64,000 bases of DNA. It comes from Azoarcus sp031555955 (GTDB lineage Bacteria; Pseudomonadota; Gammaproteobacteria; Burkholderiales; Rhodocyclaceae). Positions 62,624 to 64,000 of this stretch are shown here, piece by piece. Within the stretch, counting starts at the first letter, position 1; every line of letters starts with the position of its first letter. Under the pieces are notes generated by a model, which searched no databases, was not told the origin of the DNA, and was given only the letters and a program-made list of their open reading frames with translations. A program made the translations under genes and the position numbers. The DNA lies in contig JAVBTY010000042.1 of NCBI GenBank assembly GCA_031555955.1, positions 62,001-126,000 of the forward strand. The letters are read 5' to 3'.

Positions 62624-64000
62624 TCAGGTGGCGCTGAACTGGATGTGGAATTCGGTGAACTCATCCATGCGGCTAACCAGACGCAGGCGCCCGCGCAGTT
62701 CCGCTACCTTTGCGGCCACGATATCCAGACCGATACCATGCCCCGCATCCTTGCCGGCGGTCTGCGCTGTCGAGAATCCCGGCTCGAACAGCTTCAGCAG
62801 CAGATCCTGCTCGTTCAGGCCTCTGGCGGTTTCTTCGTCGGCCAGCTGCTTGTGGACGAGGGAATCCCGGATCTGCTGCAGGGAAACGCCACGGCCGTCG
62901 TCGCGGAAGATGAACCTGAACTCCCCGCCGCTGACAGGTTCGCATTGTAGCTGTATTGAGCCTTCCGCTGGCTTGTCATGGCGCTCCCGTTCATCGGGCG
63001 CTTCGATGCCGTGGGTAACCGCATTGCGCAGCAGCTGGACGGCGATATGTTCGATGCCATCCCGGACTGTGTGCGGCAGGTTGTCGATAACGTCGAGATC
63101 CGCTTCCAGCCGTACCTGCTTCTGCTGGTCTGTAGCGATCCGCTCAGCCAGCGCCTGGAGGCTCTCGGTGAACTGGCGCGCCCGCCCGGGGGCGGATGTC
63201 TGCCGGACCTGCTCTGATGGCGTCAGGGTGCTGATGCGCTGGATCGAGGCAATCTGGTCGTAAAAACCGTCCAGCTGCACCGTGATGCGCACCATGTCGT
63301 CGCCGGACAGATCGCCGCGGTCGCGCATCGCGATCACTTCGCGTTCAAAGTTGTGAGCGTAGGTTTCGATCATGTCTATGCCGAGCGCTGCCGCTTCGCC
63401 CTTGATGCCGTGCACGCCGCGCAGCAGCTGGTTGATGATGTGGGTGCGGGCGCGCTCGGTATCGTCGTCGGACCCGAGCGCCGCATTGATGCCGTTCAGT
63501 GTTGTTTCCGCGTTCTCCAGGAAGTGGCGCAATGCCTGCATGTCGCTGTTCATCAGCTTGAGCAGTGCGTTGACTTCCTCGCTTGCCTGGGAACGGGCTT
63601 TTTCGAGCTCTCCGGCCAGATGCACCTGTTCGGTGACGTCCTGGACCGTTACCAGCAGATGCGATATACGCCCTTCGCTAAGCACGCGGTTGAAGTGGAA
63701 TGAGAGATAGCGCTGGCGGTTCTGGCCGCGCGCGTCTTCAAAATTGACTTCCACCTGGTTCAGCGGATTGAGCGACAGGATCAGCGCTTCCTTGACCCTG
63801 TCGCCGAACAGCAGTTCGATGTAATCATGGGTTGCCGCGTGAACATCTTCCGGCACCAGTGCGCGTAAAACCGGCAGAAATTCGTCCCCTTCCCGGATGT
63901 CGCGCCGCAGGATTCCACCCAGCGATGCGGAATGCTGTGATCCAAAACGGCAGTCGGGGTCGAGCAGGAACAGGCCTTCCTTCACCGTCGACAGAATTTC
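62624..64000 (-). CDS. CheA-like Hpt/PAS histidine kinase (5' end beyond window)
   Basis: The frame is open to the window edge, so the N-terminus is missing. Visible order: PAS/PAC-like sensor (EGLFLLDPDCRF onward, ending VQDVTEQV), coiled coil, an Hpt-like domain with His in LLRGVHGIKGEAAALGID, a linker, and an HATPase domain of CheA type (HIAVQLLRNAVTHGIE, DDGRGVSLQQI, GHGIGLDIVAAK). The CheA P5 (CheW-like) domain is absent. Together with CheY- and CheX-like genes it forms a signalling unit not tied to chemoreceptors here. Confidence 0.85.
   Translation of the reverse strand, partial: EILSTVKEGLFLLDPDCRFGSQHSASLGGILRRDIREGDEFLPVLRALVPEDVHAATHDYIELLFGDRVKEALILSLNPLNQVEVNFEDARGQNRQRYLSFHFNRVLSEGRISHLLVTVQDVTEQVHLAGELEKARSQASEEVNALLKLMNSDMQALRHFLENAETTLNGINAALGSDDDTERARTHIINQLLRGVHGIKGEAAALGIDMIETYAHNFEREVIAMRDRGDLSGDDMVRITVQLDGFYDQIASIQRISTLTPSEQVRQTSAPGRARQFTESLQALAERIATDQQKQVRLEADLDVIDNLPHTVRDGIEHIAVQLLRNAVTHGIEAPDERERHDKPAEGSIQLQCEPVSGGEFRFIFRDDGRGVSLQQIRDSLVHKQLADEETARGLNEQDLLLKLFEPGFSTAQTAGKDAGHGIGLDIVAAKVAELRGRLRLVSRMDEFTEFHIQFSAT

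Overview
The window is about 64 kb of high-GC, tightly packed chromosome from a Gram-negative bacterium, most likely a betaproteobacterium of the Rhodocyclales/Nitrosomonadales type. The reasons are gene orders typical of that class (RNase II-like/tonB/aroE, fmdB/DUF502/aspS, PP0621/pilS/pilR/pilA), an F-type H+ ATP synthase operon led by atpI, ubiquinone synthesis (ubiG), outer-membrane receptors and type IV pili. Genes often overlap by 4 bp (ATGA), which suggests translationally coupled operons. I saw no rRNA, tRNA, CRISPR array, insertion sequence or prophage. Both edges cut genes: ubiG on the left and a CheA-like kinase on the right.

1-11.9 kb: end of ubiG; a minus-strand operon of a GGDEF/EAL protein, an outer-membrane barrel and a small phosphate-binding-type periplasmic protein; malonyl-CoA decarboxylase; lgt; a YceH-family gene; and RNase II-like/tonB/aroE. 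11.9-18.9 kb: the complete atpIBEFHAGDC operon, with a sigma70-type promoter and a terminator. 19-24.8 kb: an ArsR-type regulator followed by a perfect inverted repeat on the promoter of a three-gene phospholipid-type operon (Aas-like acyltransferase/acyl ligase, Tat-exported amidohydrolase, LplT-like MFS fused to PlsC). 24.9-29.2 kb: iorA (without iorB) and paaK for arylacetate activation, then DUF2478 and a cysteine-cluster protein.

29.3-37.9 kb: a LysR regulator divergent from azoreductase and pirin genes; two tandem beta-hydroxyacid dehydrogenases; a GGDEF/EAL protein; and mtnA with a FucA-like class II aldolase, which looks like a methylthioribose salvage (DHAP) shunt. 38-42.7 kb: PP0621, pilS, pilR and the pilin gene behind a recognisable sigma54 promoter, then ampD. 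42.8-49.2 kb: hsp20 with a sigma32-type promoter, a CWC protein, a barnase-type lipoprotein RNase with its barstar, a TPR protein with an altered receiver domain, and fmdB/DUF502/aspS. 49.4-51.8 kb: btuB behind a cobalamin riboswitch with a terminator.

52-61.4 kb is the least conventional part. One minus-strand operon carries an exosortase-A-type acyl-CoA ligase and PLP decarboxylase, a GT39-like transferase, a GtrA/GtrB pair, a Wzx-like flippase and an asparagine-synthetase-like protein that lacks the N-terminal cysteine nucleophile. No exosortase or acyl carrier protein is visible. Together they look like a surface-glycan assembly and modification system with an amidation, adenylation or cyclisation step. 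61.7-64 kb holds a compact CheA-like/CheY/CheX-like signalling module. All function calls come from reading motifs and context; no database search was run.
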